Shown here one piece after another: positions 1-12,240 of a stretch of DNA of 41,345 nucleotides. Below the pieces are notes generated by a model, which worked only from the letters and a program-made list of their open reading frames with translations, ran no database searches and was not told where the DNA came from. Origin of the DNA: Rhodospirillales bacterium (GTDB taxonomy: Bacteria > Pseudomonadota > Alphaproteobacteria > Reyranellales > Reyranellaceae). The DNA lies in the NCBI GenBank assembly GCA_016185145.1, contig JACPOB010000146.1, positions 1-41,345 on the forward strand. Direction: 5' to 3'. The translations under genes were made by a program, and so were the position numbers. How positions within the stretch are numbered: position 1 is the first letter of the stretch; each line of letters starts with the position of its first letter.

Positions 1-151
1 GCAGCAAAGCCTGCCCCCAGACCCATGCAGCCTCGCTGTCCCTCCCATCACGCACTGCTCCATCGCAGCGCGATGAAAAAGCTCGTCCCACGCCTTGAAC
101 TATCGGACATAAGAGGATGAGGTCATCTGTGAATCACTATGAAAGCAAGTA

Positions 152-631
152 CTAGATATAGCCGCCGCGGAAGCTGATCATCGGTTCCCTGGTCGAAGCG
201 CTGTAGGCCACGACGCGTCCCAAGGCGATGACGGCGCCGTGGCGCTCGATCATCTCGTCGAGCTGGCAGTCGATGACGCCGACCGAGTCGATCAGCGTCG
301 GCGCGCCGCTTTTGAGCTCGCCCCAGGCGCCAGGCAGGAAGCGGTCCGCCCCCTTGAGCGATCCCTGGCCCGCGAATTCCTTCACCAGGGCGTCGGCGCC
401 CTTGGCCACATAGTTGATGGCGAAATGGTTGGAATGGCGCACTGCGCCCAGCGCCGATGTGGTGAGCCCGATCGACACCATCATCATGGGCGGGCTGGCC
501 GAAAGGTGGGTGGCCGACAACGCCAGGAAGCCGGCCGGCCCGTCGGCGCCCTTGGCGGTCACGATGGCCACGCCGATCGCCCGGCAGCCGATCGCCTTCC
601 AGAAGGTCTTGGCGTCGATCTCGGTATCCAT
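152..631 (-). CDS. Flavin reductase family protein (FMN-binding split barrel)
   Basis: A 159-residue protein of the flavin reductase-like domain family. Such proteins use NAD(P)H to reduce FMN or FAD and often feed reduced flavin to a partner monooxygenase. The N-terminal stretch (TVAIVTAK-like GVAIVTAKG, then PAGFLALSATHLSASPP) matches the family's flavin-binding region, and the C-terminal R-G-G-Y end is also typical. Length is normal for the family (about 160-180). The start is supported by AAAGGAG six bases before the ATG. The gene stands alone, divergent from a GST gene 67 bp away. A flavin-dependent HpaB-type monooxygenase lies at 12.2 kb; a functional partnership is possible but is only an inference. 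The 151 bases before its stop show no gene. Confidence 0.87.
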   Translation of the reverse strand: MDTEIDAKTFWKAIGCRAIGVAIVTAKGADGPAGFLALSATHLSASPPMMMVSIGLTTSALGAVRHSNHFAINYVAKGADALVKEFAGQGSLKGADRFLPGAWGELKSGAPTLIDSVGVIDCQLDEMIERHGAVIALGRVVAYSASTREPMISFRGGYI

Positions 632-698
632 GCGGTACTCCTTTGCTGTCGCCGGAGCTTAGGCGGGCTAGAGTGCCCCTGAAAGAGACTGGGAGACG

Positions 699-1433
699 AT
701 GGTGGCGGGGCTTACGCTTTTTCACGGCTGGAGATCGTCGGCATCGCGCCGCGTGCGCCTGTGCCTGGCCGAGAAGGGGCTCGCCTTCGAGAGCAAGGTG
801 GTCGACCTGGTGAAAGGCGAACACCATTCTCCGGAATTCCTGAAGCTCAATCCCAACGGCGTCATCCCGCTCCTGATCCTGGAGGACGGTCGTGCGCTCT
901 ATGAAAGCGGCACGATCTGCGAGTTTGTCGACGAGACCTGGCCCGCGCCGCCGCTGCGGCCGGCCGACGCCTATGGGCGGGCCGAGATGCGCAACTGGAT
1001 CCGCCATGTCGACGGTCTGATCGGCAACCTGATCATCTTCAACTGGGTGCACGGCATGGCGCAGGTCGCCCGGAAATGGACCGACGCCGAACTCGCCGAG
1101 CGGCTCGCCCGCGTGCCGAGCAAGGAGCGGCGCGAGGCCTGGCTGCGCACGGCGCGCAAGCCCTACACCGAGGAGGAGCGGGCCGAGGCGCGCGACAAGC
1201 TCAAGACTGCGCTGCTCGACCGCATGGAAGACGCGATCGGCCCGAGCGGCTGGTTGGTCGGCGACCGCTATTCGCTGGCCGATATCGGTGCGGTGCCCTT
1301 CGTCAAGCGCATCGACGAAGAGATCGCGCCCGACGAGATGACCCGGGCGCGCCATCCCAAGGTGGCGGCCTGGTGGGCCGCCATCCAGGCGCGGCCGGCC
1401 TTCGCCACCGCGCGGATAGAGGCCTTCACCTAA
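699..1433 (+). CDS. Glutathione S-transferase family protein
   Basis: A 244-residue cytosolic GST. Residues 5-80 form the thioredoxin-like N-terminal domain: FHGWRSSASRRVRLCLAEKGL at the glutathione site, then NPNGVIPLLILEDG with the conserved cis-proline and LYESGTICEFVDE with the E-S glutathione-binding pair. The helical C-terminal domain carries the hallmark folding motif GDRYSLADIGAVP. The GST N-terminal serine pair suggests a bacterial beta-etherase/serine-type GST rather than a tyrosine type. Substrate is unknown. GGGAG lies just upstream of the ATG; a GTG one codon later is an alternative start. It converges on the phosphate transporter gene with a strong hairpin between. Confidence 0.88.
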   Translation: MVAGLTLFHGWRSSASRRVRLCLAEKGLAFESKVVDLVKGEHHSPEFLKLNPNGVIPLLILEDGRALYESGTICEFVDETWPAPPLRPADAYGRAEMRNWIRHVDGLIGNLIIFNWVHGMAQVARKWTDAELAERLARVPSKERREAWLRTARKPYTEEERAEARDKLKTALLDRMEDAIGPSGWLVGDRYSLADIGAVPFVKRIDEEIAPDEMTRARHPKVAAWWAAIQARPAFATARIEAFT

Positions 1434-1434
1434 A

Positions 1435-1474
1435 CCTCTTCTCCTCCCCCGTATGACGGGGGAGGTGGAAGAGG
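1435..1474. terminator. Bidirectional hairpin between convergent genes
   Basis: Perfect 10-bp arms CCTCCCCCGT / ACGGGGGAGG at 1443-1452 and 1456-1465 enclose a 3-nt ATG loop. Outer arms CCTCTT / AAGAGG extend the stem. It sits exactly between the stop codons of the convergent GST and phosphate transporter genes, so a shared terminator is the simplest reading. The core resembles one hairpin of the larger repeat family B seen at 11.2 and 38.5 kb. There is no clear U-tract. Confidence 0.6.
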
Positions 1475-1480
1475 TGAGCC

Positions 1481-3103
1481 TCAGAAGATGTTCAGGAACA
1501 GGATGTAGAGCGAGGCCGACAGCGTGATGGCGGCGGGGAGCGTGAGCACCCAGGCCATCAGCAGGTTGCGCACCGTCGCCATCTGCAGGCCCGAGCCGTT
1601 GGCCGCCATGGTGCCGGCGACGCCCGACGACAGCACGTGCGTGGTCGAGACCGGCAGGCCGAAGACGTCGGCCGCGCCGATCGTGCCGGCCGCCACCAGC
1701 TCCGCGGAGGCGCCCTGCGCATAGGTGAGGTGGCTCTTGCCGATCTTCTCGCCGACCGTCACGACGATGCGCTTCCAACCGATCATGGTGCCGAGCCCGA
1801 GCGCGATTGCCACCGCGACCTTGACCCAGAGCGGGATGAAGCGGGTCGCCGCGTCGAGTTCCTTCTTGTAGGTGTTGAGCACCGCCACCTCCTGCTTGGT
1901 GAGCGCGTTCTCCTTGTCCTTCATCAGGAAGCGCAGCGCCTCGGAGACGAGGTACATGTCGTTGCGGATGTTGGCGACGGAGGCGGCCGGGATCTTGGCG
2001 ACCGAGCCGTACTCGCCCACCTGGGTGGAGATTTCCTTCACCAGCGCCGCCAGAGACACGTAGGTGCCTTCGTTCATCTTGCGTTGCGAGACGTAGAGCG
2101 TGACGGCCGGCCGCGGATTACCCAGCACCTGATAGCCCGCCGCCTGCTTCTCGATCACGGCTGCCGCTGCCGCCGACGCCGCCTGGAAGGACGGCAGCTG
2201 CTCGGGCGCGGGCGAGCGGTTCAGGGCATAGGCCGTCGGCACCGTGCCGATCAGGATCAGCATGATCAGGCCCATGCCCTTCTGGCCGTCATTGGAGCCG
2301 TGCGCGAAGCTCACGCCGGTGCAGGTCAGGATCAGGATGCCGCGGATCCACCATGGCGGCGGCTGCTGGCCCTTGGGCTCGGCGTAGAGCGCGGGGTTGC
2401 GCACCACGAACTTCAGCACCAGCAGCAGGAGGCCCGCGGCGACGAAGCCGAATATCGGCGACAGGAGCAGCGCGTAGCCGATCTCGGTGGCCTTGCTCCA
2501 GTCGACGCCCGAGGTGCCGTCCATGCCGCGCGCCAGCGCGTTGGCGATGCCGACGCCGATGATCGAGCCGATCAGGGTGTGCGAGCTCGAGGCCGGCAGG
2601 CCGAGCCACCAGGTGCCGAGGTTCCAGATGATGGCCGCGATCAGCAGCGCGAACACCATGGCGAAGCCCGCGCTGCTGCCGACCTGCAGGATCAGCTCGA
2701 CCGGCAGCAGCGAGACGATGCCGAAGGCCACCGCGCCGGTCGACGTGAGCACACCCAGGAAGTTGAAGACGCCCGACCACACGACCGCCATTTCGGCCGG
2801 CAGGGAGTGGGTGTAGATCACCGTGGCGACGGCGTTGGCCGTGTCGTGGAAGCCGTTGACGAACTCGAAACCCAGCGCAATGAGCAGTGCCACCAGCAGC
2901 AGGGCGAAGGGCAGGAACGTCGTGACCTGCGCGCCCGACGCTTCGACATCGGAATAGACGCTGTAGATGACGAAGAGGAAACCCGCGGCCAGCACGCCGA
3001 AGAAGATGATGCCGGTCAGCGGATTGAAGCCCTTGTCGAGGTTGGGCCGGGAGCTGGGCCGCGCCGGCTCGATGGGCGGCGCTTGCAAGGCAGTGTCGGT
3101 CAT
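1481..3103 (-). CDS. PiT-family inorganic phosphate transporter
   Basis: A 540-residue inner-membrane transporter of the PiT (PF01384) family, moving phosphate (usually as a metal-phosphate complex) with protons or cations. Both halves of the family signature are visible: GFEFVNGFHDTANAVATVIYTHSL near residue 90 and the mirrored C-terminal motif with FGLPVSTTHVLSSGVAGTM. SFAHGSNDGQKGMG in the middle is the second conserved repeat. A hydrophilic insert of about 150 residues (PAPEQLPSFQAASAAAAAV to roughly KKELDAATRFIPL) separates the halves, as in long bacterial PiT proteins. The open frame runs far upstream, but GGGGGA before the ATG at 3103 and the family N-terminus fix this start. No phoU gene is beside it. 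Confidence 0.93.
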   Translation of the reverse strand: MTDTALQAPPIEPARPSSRPNLDKGFNPLTGIIFFGVLAAGFLFVIYSVYSDVEASGAQVTTFLPFALLLVALLIALGFEFVNGFHDTANAVATVIYTHSLPAEMAVVWSGVFNFLGVLTSTGAVAFGIVSLLPVELILQVGSSAGFAMVFALLIAAIIWNLGTWWLGLPASSSHTLIGSIIGVGIANALARGMDGTSGVDWSKATEIGYALLLSPIFGFVAAGLLLLVLKFVVRNPALYAEPKGQQPPPWWIRGILILTCTGVSFAHGSNDGQKGMGLIMLILIGTVPTAYALNRSPAPEQLPSFQAASAAAAAVIEKQAAGYQVLGNPRPAVTLYVSQRKMNEGTYVSLAALVKEISTQVGEYGSVAKIPAASVANIRNDMYLVSEALRFLMKDKENALTKQEVAVLNTYKKELDAATRFIPLWVKVAVAIALGLGTMIGWKRIVVTVGEKIGKSHLTYAQGASAELVAAGTIGAADVFGLPVSTTHVLSSGVAGTMAANGSGLQMATVRNLLMAWVLTLPAAITLSASLYILFLNIF

Positions 3104-3304
3104 CGATCGTCCCCCGAGTGCGATTGACACTGATTCTTGCGCCTCTTGTTTACCGCGCGATGACGGGCCGAGCGGTCGAACCGTGACGCTGCGATGCGCT
3201 GCGCGCACGGGCTTTCGCCGCATCAGTTGATGTGCAACGACGCGGATGACGGCCCGATCAAAGGGCTCTAACTTCACCGTAGTGTAAGAGTGAGGATACC
3301 GGCA

Positions 3305-6190
3305 GTGGCGCCACCAATCACTTACGACCCCGTCGGCCAGTCCAGCTTCATCGATTTCACCGGCTACCGGATCACCAACGCGACCACCGCCGAAGCCGCC
3401 TACAACATCACCGACGGTCGTCCGTTCAACGGCAATACCGAGTACGGCTTCGACGTCGCCCTCGTCCTGCCGCGCGTCCAGGACCCTACGGCGCTGCTGG
3501 CTGGCGACTGGGGCAGCCGCCAGCTCGCGCTGAAGGCGCTGAACGACAGCAGCTCGCTGTGGTCGACGTTCGGCGCCGACCAGACCCAGTTCAACGACAC
3601 CGTCGATTTCCTCAAGAACGATCTCCACCTCACGGTGCTGGATGCCGGCAACAGCAACTACGTGACGTCGGCCGAATCCCGGACGATCTGGGTCTATGTC
3701 GAGACGCAGGCCCAGTGGCAGGATCTCTTCAATACACCGCTGTACTACTCGGACAGCGCCGGCATCCCCTATTGGAACGGCAACCTTTCGCTGCCGACGC
3801 AGGTCACCGTCGACGGCCTCTGGTTCGATAGGTCGATCGCGCCGCCGGGCTCCAGCATGGCGCACACGCCGGTCACCTTGCCGAACGGCGACCAGAGCAT
3901 CGGCAACAGCGCCGGGCCGTTGCCGACCAACCTCGCGCCGCAGGACATGGCCGCGCTCTACAACTTCCCGCTCGACGGCAAGGCGGTGCAGACAGTGACG
4001 GTCGGGCTGATCGAGCCGGGCATCGGCTCGGCGCTCAAGAACGACAACAGCGGCTCACAGTTCCAGAGCCGGCTGACGGCCTACCTCGATGCCATCGGCC
4101 AGAACGGCGACGGGGTCGTCCATGTCCAGGGGCAGAACGGCCAGCAATACGACATCGGCGCCGGCGAGCGCTCGCTCGACGTCGGCGTCGTCGCCGCGGT
4201 CAACCCCAACAGCGACATCGTCCTGTTCAACGGTTCGGGCCTGGTCGGCTACAACACATTCGCCACGACCTATACGGCGATCCAGAGCGCCACCTTCGAG
4301 AAAGTGCATCCGGTGGCGGCATGGTCGGACTCCTTCGGCGACGCCCAGAGCATGGCGCCCGGCTCGCCGTTCTATCGGGCCTACTGGGATCTCTTCGTCG
4401 ACGCAGCGCTCGCCAACCAGACCGCGATCAGCGCGCTCGGCGACGGTGGCTCAGGCAACGAGACCGGCAACGGGCTCACCAATCTCGAGTACAACTGCAC
4501 CCAGCCCTACGGACTTCTCGTGGGCGGCAGCTCGCTTTCGGTGCTGGGCGGCGCGATCACGGATCCGACCTTGCTCGACCCCATCGTCGCGCCGGCGCTT
4601 GCCGGCGATCGCGACGTCATCTGGCGGCTGATCGAAGGCGGCCTGACCGTGCTGCCGACGAACATGCAGGCCACTCAGTTCTTCGTCGAGACGGCATGGA
4701 ACTGGTACAGCGTCGGCGACGGGCAGATCACGAGCGCGAACCCAGGCTTTCCCGGCGGCTACCTGAGCAATACCGCGACATCGGGCGGCGTCGACCCGAC
4801 CCAGCCGGTGCCGTCCTACCAGAGCGCCTATGGCCTCAATCCGGTGACCTCCGATCCGCTGCATCAATCCGGCCGCGGCGCGCCCGACGTGACGGCGAAT
4901 GCGGGCGGCAATGCGACCTACTACGTGCCGGGCGAGAACATGGAGGCCTACGGCTACGACTACGGCACCAGCGCCGCCTCGCCGCTGTGGATGGGACTGA
5001 TCGCCCAGATCGACACCATCTTCAACGACCAGGGGCTGCCCAATCTCGGCTACATGAACGACCTGCTCTACACTGCCTCGGCGATCGCGCCGGCCTCGTT
5101 CAACGACGTCACGCTCGGCAACAACATCTCCTCCTGGGTGAGCGGCGGCACCACCTACATGTCCAACGGTGAAGCGATCACGCCCACCGGTTTCGGCTAC
5201 TACGCGGGTCCCGGCTACGATCTCGTCTCCGGGCTGGGTTCGCCCAACGGGTTGTTGCTGGCGCGGGCGCTCACCGCGATCGGCCATTCGCAGATCTCCT
5301 ACCGCTTCAATGCCGACATGCTCGACGACGACGGCGGGCACGGCTGGACCAGCGGCGCCGACCAGAGCCTCCTGTTCCAGGCCATGTCCGACGGTGCCGT
5401 GACGGCGGGCGTGAGCCTGGGAAGCCAGGGGCTGGTCTTCATCGGCGGCGATTCCGATCATTTCGCTTGGACCAACCGCTTCGCCCAACAGTCGCTGCAG
5501 GCCGACTTCGATCCGCAACTGGTCCGCATGTACGACAAGCAGGCGGTGGGCTGGACGGCGCAGTCGGTCGTGGCCTCGGGCGACCAGGTTTCGGTGACGA
5601 TCGACGGCGTGGCGACCCATGCCGTGCAGGGCACGCTCACCAGTCCCTTCGGCTTCGCCGACTTCCTGTCGGGCGATGGCGCCGTGCGCGCGGCGCGGCC
5701 GGTGGCCGTGGCCGAAACGGTGGGCAATGCCGGCGACCAGATCGCCATCGTGCGGGTGAGGCAGAACGGCGAGAACGACCTGTCGCTCACCTTCTACGAG
5801 GTCGACGATCTGTCAGGCGCCATCGCCGGCAAGAAGCCGGGCGAGGCGGGCTATGCCGCATTGGCCGACGCGAATGCCTATCAGCTCACCACCGGCGGCA
5901 CGGCGCTGCACGGTCCCGGCTACGGCAACTTCCTGCAGGCCGGCCTGCTCGACGTCGATGCCAACGATCTCATCGCCATGAAGCTCACCAACCAGACCAC
6001 CGGCCAGCAATACTGGGCCTTCTCGACGGCCAACGAGAGCGTGGCGGGCCAGAAGGTCGGTCATCTGTGGAACTTCGGCCTGAACACCTGGGGCTGGGAG
6101 GACACCCATGGCGGCGGCGATCGCGACTTCAACGACCTCGTCGTGGGCTTCGACTTCACCAGCGCCTCGGGCCACCACTGGCTGGTCTGA
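3305..6190 (+). CDS. Sedolisin-type (S53) serine protease with DUF4114-like C-terminus
   Basis: A 961-residue secreted-type protease. Residues about 60-190 match the pro-kumamolisin activation domain. The S53 catalytic set is complete in this numbering: Glu288 and Asp292 in GERSLDVG, oxyanion Asp380 in LGDGGSGN, and Ser556 in YGTSAASPLW. The calcium-site region is YDLVSGLGSPNG. After residue about 670 a C-terminal region ends in a DUF4114-like motif (WEDTHGGGDRDFNDLVVGFDF). No signal peptide is visible at either possible start, so type I secretion through C-terminal information is likely; that is inference. I chose the GTG at 3305 because GAGGA precedes it by eight bases; a GTG at 3290 is in frame but lacks a site. 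It is divergent from the phosphate transporter and 3 bp ahead of a small membrane gene. Confidence 0.88.
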   Translation: MAPPITYDPVGQSSFIDFTGYRITNATTAEAAYNITDGRPFNGNTEYGFDVALVLPRVQDPTALLAGDWGSRQLALKALNDSSSLWSTFGADQTQFNDTVDFLKNDLHLTVLDAGNSNYVTSAESRTIWVYVETQAQWQDLFNTPLYYSDSAGIPYWNGNLSLPTQVTVDGLWFDRSIAPPGSSMAHTPVTLPNGDQSIGNSAGPLPTNLAPQDMAALYNFPLDGKAVQTVTVGLIEPGIGSALKNDNSGSQFQSRLTAYLDAIGQNGDGVVHVQGQNGQQYDIGAGERSLDVGVVAAVNPNSDIVLFNGSGLVGYNTFATTYTAIQSATFEKVHPVAAWSDSFGDAQSMAPGSPFYRAYWDLFVDAALANQTAISALGDGGSGNETGNGLTNLEYNCTQPYGLLVGGSSLSVLGGAITDPTLLDPIVAPALAGDRDVIWRLIEGGLTVLPTNMQATQFFVETAWNWYSVGDGQITSANPGFPGGYLSNTATSGGVDPTQPVPSYQSAYGLNPVTSDPLHQSGRGAPDVTANAGGNATYYVPGENMEAYGYDYGTSAASPLWMGLIAQIDTIFNDQGLPNLGYMNDLLYTASAIAPASFNDVTLGNNISSWVSGGTTYMSNGEAITPTGFGYYAGPGYDLVSGLGSPNGLLLARALTAIGHSQISYRFNADMLDDDGGHGWTSGADQSLLFQAMSDGAVTAGVSLGSQGLVFIGGDSDHFAWTNRFAQQSLQADFDPQLVRMYDKQAVGWTAQSVVASGDQVSVTIDGVATHAVQGTLTSPFGFADFLSGDGAVRAARPVAVAETVGNAGDQIAIVRVRQNGENDLSLTFYEVDDLSGAIAGKKPGEAGYAALADANAYQLTTGGTALHGPGYGNFLQAGLLDVDANDLIAMKLTNQTTGQQYWAFSTANESVAGQKVGHLWNFGLNTWGWEDTHGGGDRDFNDLVVGFDFTSASGHHWLV

Positions 6191-6193
6191 TCC

Positions 6194-6670
6194 ATGAGCA
6201 CTTCGCTTCTTCCCGCATCCTGGCGACCTGTGCCGGCGTCGCTGCTGCCGGCCAATCCCGCGATCTACGATGGACCGCGGCTCGCTACCTGGTTGGCCAT
6301 GGCCTATCTGGTCTTCATCACCGTGCGCAGCCTGATCCATTTGCTGCTGCCCGATGGCGGCGCCCAGTCGATTGCCAGCATCGACGTCAATGTCGCCGGC
6401 GGCTCGAACATCGTCGCGATGTTCGGCCAATGGGGTGCCATCCAGCTCCTGCTGGCGGGGCTTCTGTGGGTCCTGTTGCTGCGCTGGCGCGGGCTCACGC
6501 CGCTGGTGCTGCTGGTGTTCGTCATCGAACCCTGTCTGCGCGGTCTGTCCGGGCATCTGAAGCCCGTCACCGCCATGGGCACACCGCCCGGCGAGGCGCT
6601 CAACTGGTGGGTCTTTCCCATCCTCTTCCTGCTGCTGCTGCTGTCGCTTTGCCCGGCCAACAGGAATTGA
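6194..6670 (+). CDS. Small polytopic membrane protein, function unknown
   Basis: A 158-residue protein I do not recognise. Four hydrophobic segments are visible: about 29-51 (LATWLAMAYLVFITV), 78-98 (AIQLLLAGLLWVLLL), 100-118 (LTPLVLLVFVIEP) and 136-153 (WWVFPILFLLLLLSL). The polar loop between the first two contains IASIDVNVAGGSNIV. It begins 3 bp after the S53 protease stop, so the two are almost certainly co-transcribed, and it ends just before a large palindromic repeat. The pairing suggests a role linked to the protease (immunity, export or maturation), but nothing in the sequence proves that. Confidence 0.75.
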   Translation: MSTSLLPASWRPVPASLLPANPAIYDGPRLATWLAMAYLVFITVRSLIHLLLPDGGAQSIASIDVNVAGGSNIVAMFGQWGAIQLLLAGLLWVLLLRWRGLTPLVLLVFVIEPCLRGLSGHLKPVTAMGTPPGEALNWWVFPILFLLLLLSLCPANRN

Positions 6671-6703
6671 CACGGGGCGCGCAGCACGTGTGGCTCTAAA
6701 GTC

Positions 6704-6829
6704 TCCGTCATCCCGACCGGAGCCGAGCGTAGCGAGGCGCAGCGGAGGGACCTGTTCTTGTCGATGCGTCGACAAGAAAAGGTCCCTCGACTGCGCCGCC
6801 CTTCGGGCGGCTCCGCTCGGGATGACGGA
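6704..6829. repeat. Palindromic repeat family A, copy 1
   Basis: A REP-like palindromic element whose ends are TCCGTCATCCCGACCGGAGC on the left and the inverted CTCGGGATGACGGA on the right. Inside are GGAGGGACC / GGTCCCTCGA arms and a central hairpin CTTGTCGA...TCGACAAG. It lies between the small membrane gene and the lhr-like gene, in a stretch with no coding potential. A second full copy with diverged loop is at 33630-33771 and a half copy at 30716-30748. Confidence 0.85.
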
Positions 6830-6909
6830 AAATTGGTCAAATGCGAAGTCGTGAGGCCGCCCGGCTGGTTGATTCAAAGCCTATACGGCCCATATTTCAC
6901 GGGTCCCCA

Positions 6910-11235
<4,326 letters not shown>

Positions 11236-11239
11236 ATCA

Positions 11240-11379
11240 CTTCCTCCCCACGCGAAGCGTGGGGAGGTGTCGCCGTCATACGGCGACGGAGGGGTCATAA
11301 GCGCCAGTACTGGTGCTCATGACCCCTCCGCCCTCGTATGACGAGGGCACCTCCCCATCGTAAGAACGATGGGGAGGAA
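11240..11379. repeat. Palindromic repeat family B, copy 1
   Basis: A compound palindrome between the convergent lhr and iclR-type genes. The outer ends are CTTCCTCCCC and its inverse GGGGAGGAA. It contains several nested hairpins: CCTCCCCACGC/GCGTGGGGAGG, TCGCCGT/ACGGCGA, the long arms GGAGGGGTCAT / ATGACCCCTCC, CCCTCGT/ACGAGGG, and CCTCCCCATCG/CGATGGGGAGG. The same architecture with different stem sequences recurs at 38487-38628. It probably also terminates transcription from both sides. Confidence 0.87.
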
Positions 11380-11387
11380 TGAATCCT

Positions 11388-12161
11388 CTACGCCTGCGCG
11401 GCGCGCCACCGTCGCTCGATGTCGCGGGCGGCCTGCTTCAGGCTGCGCAGATAGCGCTTCGCCGCGACCTCGGTCGTCATCGCCGAGGTGAAGAACACGA
11501 TGTTGAGGCTGCCGATCACCGGCCCGACACCGCCGATCGGCACGGCAATGGCGCTGATGCCCTGCTCGGTCTCGCCGACCGACGAGGCGTAGCCGTCGCT
11601 TTTCGTGCGCGACACGAAGCGGCCGACGTAGCGGCGATCGCGCGCGAGGGCGGCATCCTCGGGCACCAGCGAGGCGGCGATCTCCAGCATCTCGCGCCGC
11701 TGGGTCGGCGTGGCGGCCGTCAGCACGGCGCGGCCGAGTGCACTGCGCGGCAGCGAACGCCCGAAGCCGACCATCGAGCGATGGACCGAGAACGGGCTGA
11801 AGGAGTGCGTGCTCTCCCGGATCATCATCCGGCCCAGCTCGAAGACCGCGAAGTCGCTCGGCCACGACACTTGCTCGAGAAGGCTGAACATCGGCGGCAG
11901 GGCGGCCTGGCTCGACAGGTCCTGCGTCGACAGCCCTTCGCTCAGCCGCCGCACCTGCGGCGTCAGTCCGAACAGGCCGCTGCTTTCGTCGAACGTCACG
12001 TAGCCGTCCTGCTGCAGGGTCTGCAGCAGCCGATAGCACGTCGTGCGGTTGATGCCGCTCCGGCGGGCGAGCTGCTGGGCGCTCGACGGCCCGTTGGTGT
12101 TGAGCTCGCCGATCAGGGCAAGGCCGCGCGAAAGCGCCCGGACGGAGCGGTGTATCGACAT
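11388..12161 (-). CDS. IclR-family transcriptional regulator
   Basis: A 257-residue regulator. Residues 1-70 are the IclR winged helix (RSVRALSRGLALIGELN, SSAQQLARRSGINRTTCYRLLQTLQQDGYV). The rest is the IclR effector-binding domain, including SALGRAVLTA and GISAIAVPI. The N-terminus resembles MhpR/PobR-type regulators of aromatic catabolism. It is divergent from the HpaB-type monooxygenase, with 79 bp between the start codons, which strongly suggests that it regulates that gene. A perfect palindrome overlapping its own start codon is a probable autoregulatory operator. The effector is unknown; an aromatic acid is the obvious guess from the neighbour. Confidence 0.92.
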   Translation of the reverse strand: MSIHRSVRALSRGLALIGELNTNGPSSAQQLARRSGINRTTCYRLLQTLQQDGYVTFDESSGLFGLTPQVRRLSEGLSTQDLSSQAALPPMFSLLEQVSWPSDFAVFELGRMMIRESTHSFSPFSVHRSMVGFGRSLPRSALGRAVLTAATPTQRREMLEIAASLVPEDAALARDRRYVGRFVSRTKSDGYASSVGETEQGISAIAVPIGGVGPVIGSLNIVFFTSAMTTEVAAKRYLRSLKQAARDIERRWRAAQA

Positions 12162-12178
12162 GTTCGCGCCGCGAACAT
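12160..12178. promoter_or_regulatory. Probable IclR-type operator palindrome
   Basis: The sequence ATGTTCGCG-C-CGCGAACAT is a perfect inverted repeat of 9-bp arms around one central base. Its inner 15-mer, GTTCG-N5-CGAAC at 12162-12176, has the same outline as the GTTCG-N5-CGnAC sites known for PcaR/PobR-type IclR proteins. It lies between the divergent regulator and monooxygenase genes and includes the regulator's ATG, so binding should block its own expression and may control the monooxygenase promoter 60 bp away. Confidence 0.72.
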
Positions 12179-12240
12179 TTCAGATTCCGGCATGGAAGCC
12201 AAGCCGCACGCGGCCAAGGATGCAGGGGGAGAGGACCGCC

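Noticed and set aside
152..631. Flavin reductase assigned as the dedicated partner of the HpaB-type enzyme
   Set aside because: The genes are 12 kb apart with unrelated genes between; a partnership is possible but unsupported.
123..1778. Long arginine-rich frames on the opposite strand to real genes (also 11317-13680, 4451-5620 and 9904-11298)
   Set aside because: These are high-GC shadow frames of good genes on the other strand; their composition is arginine/alanine-rich with no family similarity.
6841..6909. Earlier start for the Lhr helicase
   Set aside because: The extra 23 residues have no family match and lie next to repeat A, with no ribosome site.
11240..11379. CRISPR array reading of the compound palindromes
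   Set aside because: Copies are single per locus, palindromic throughout and have no regular direct repeats or spacers.
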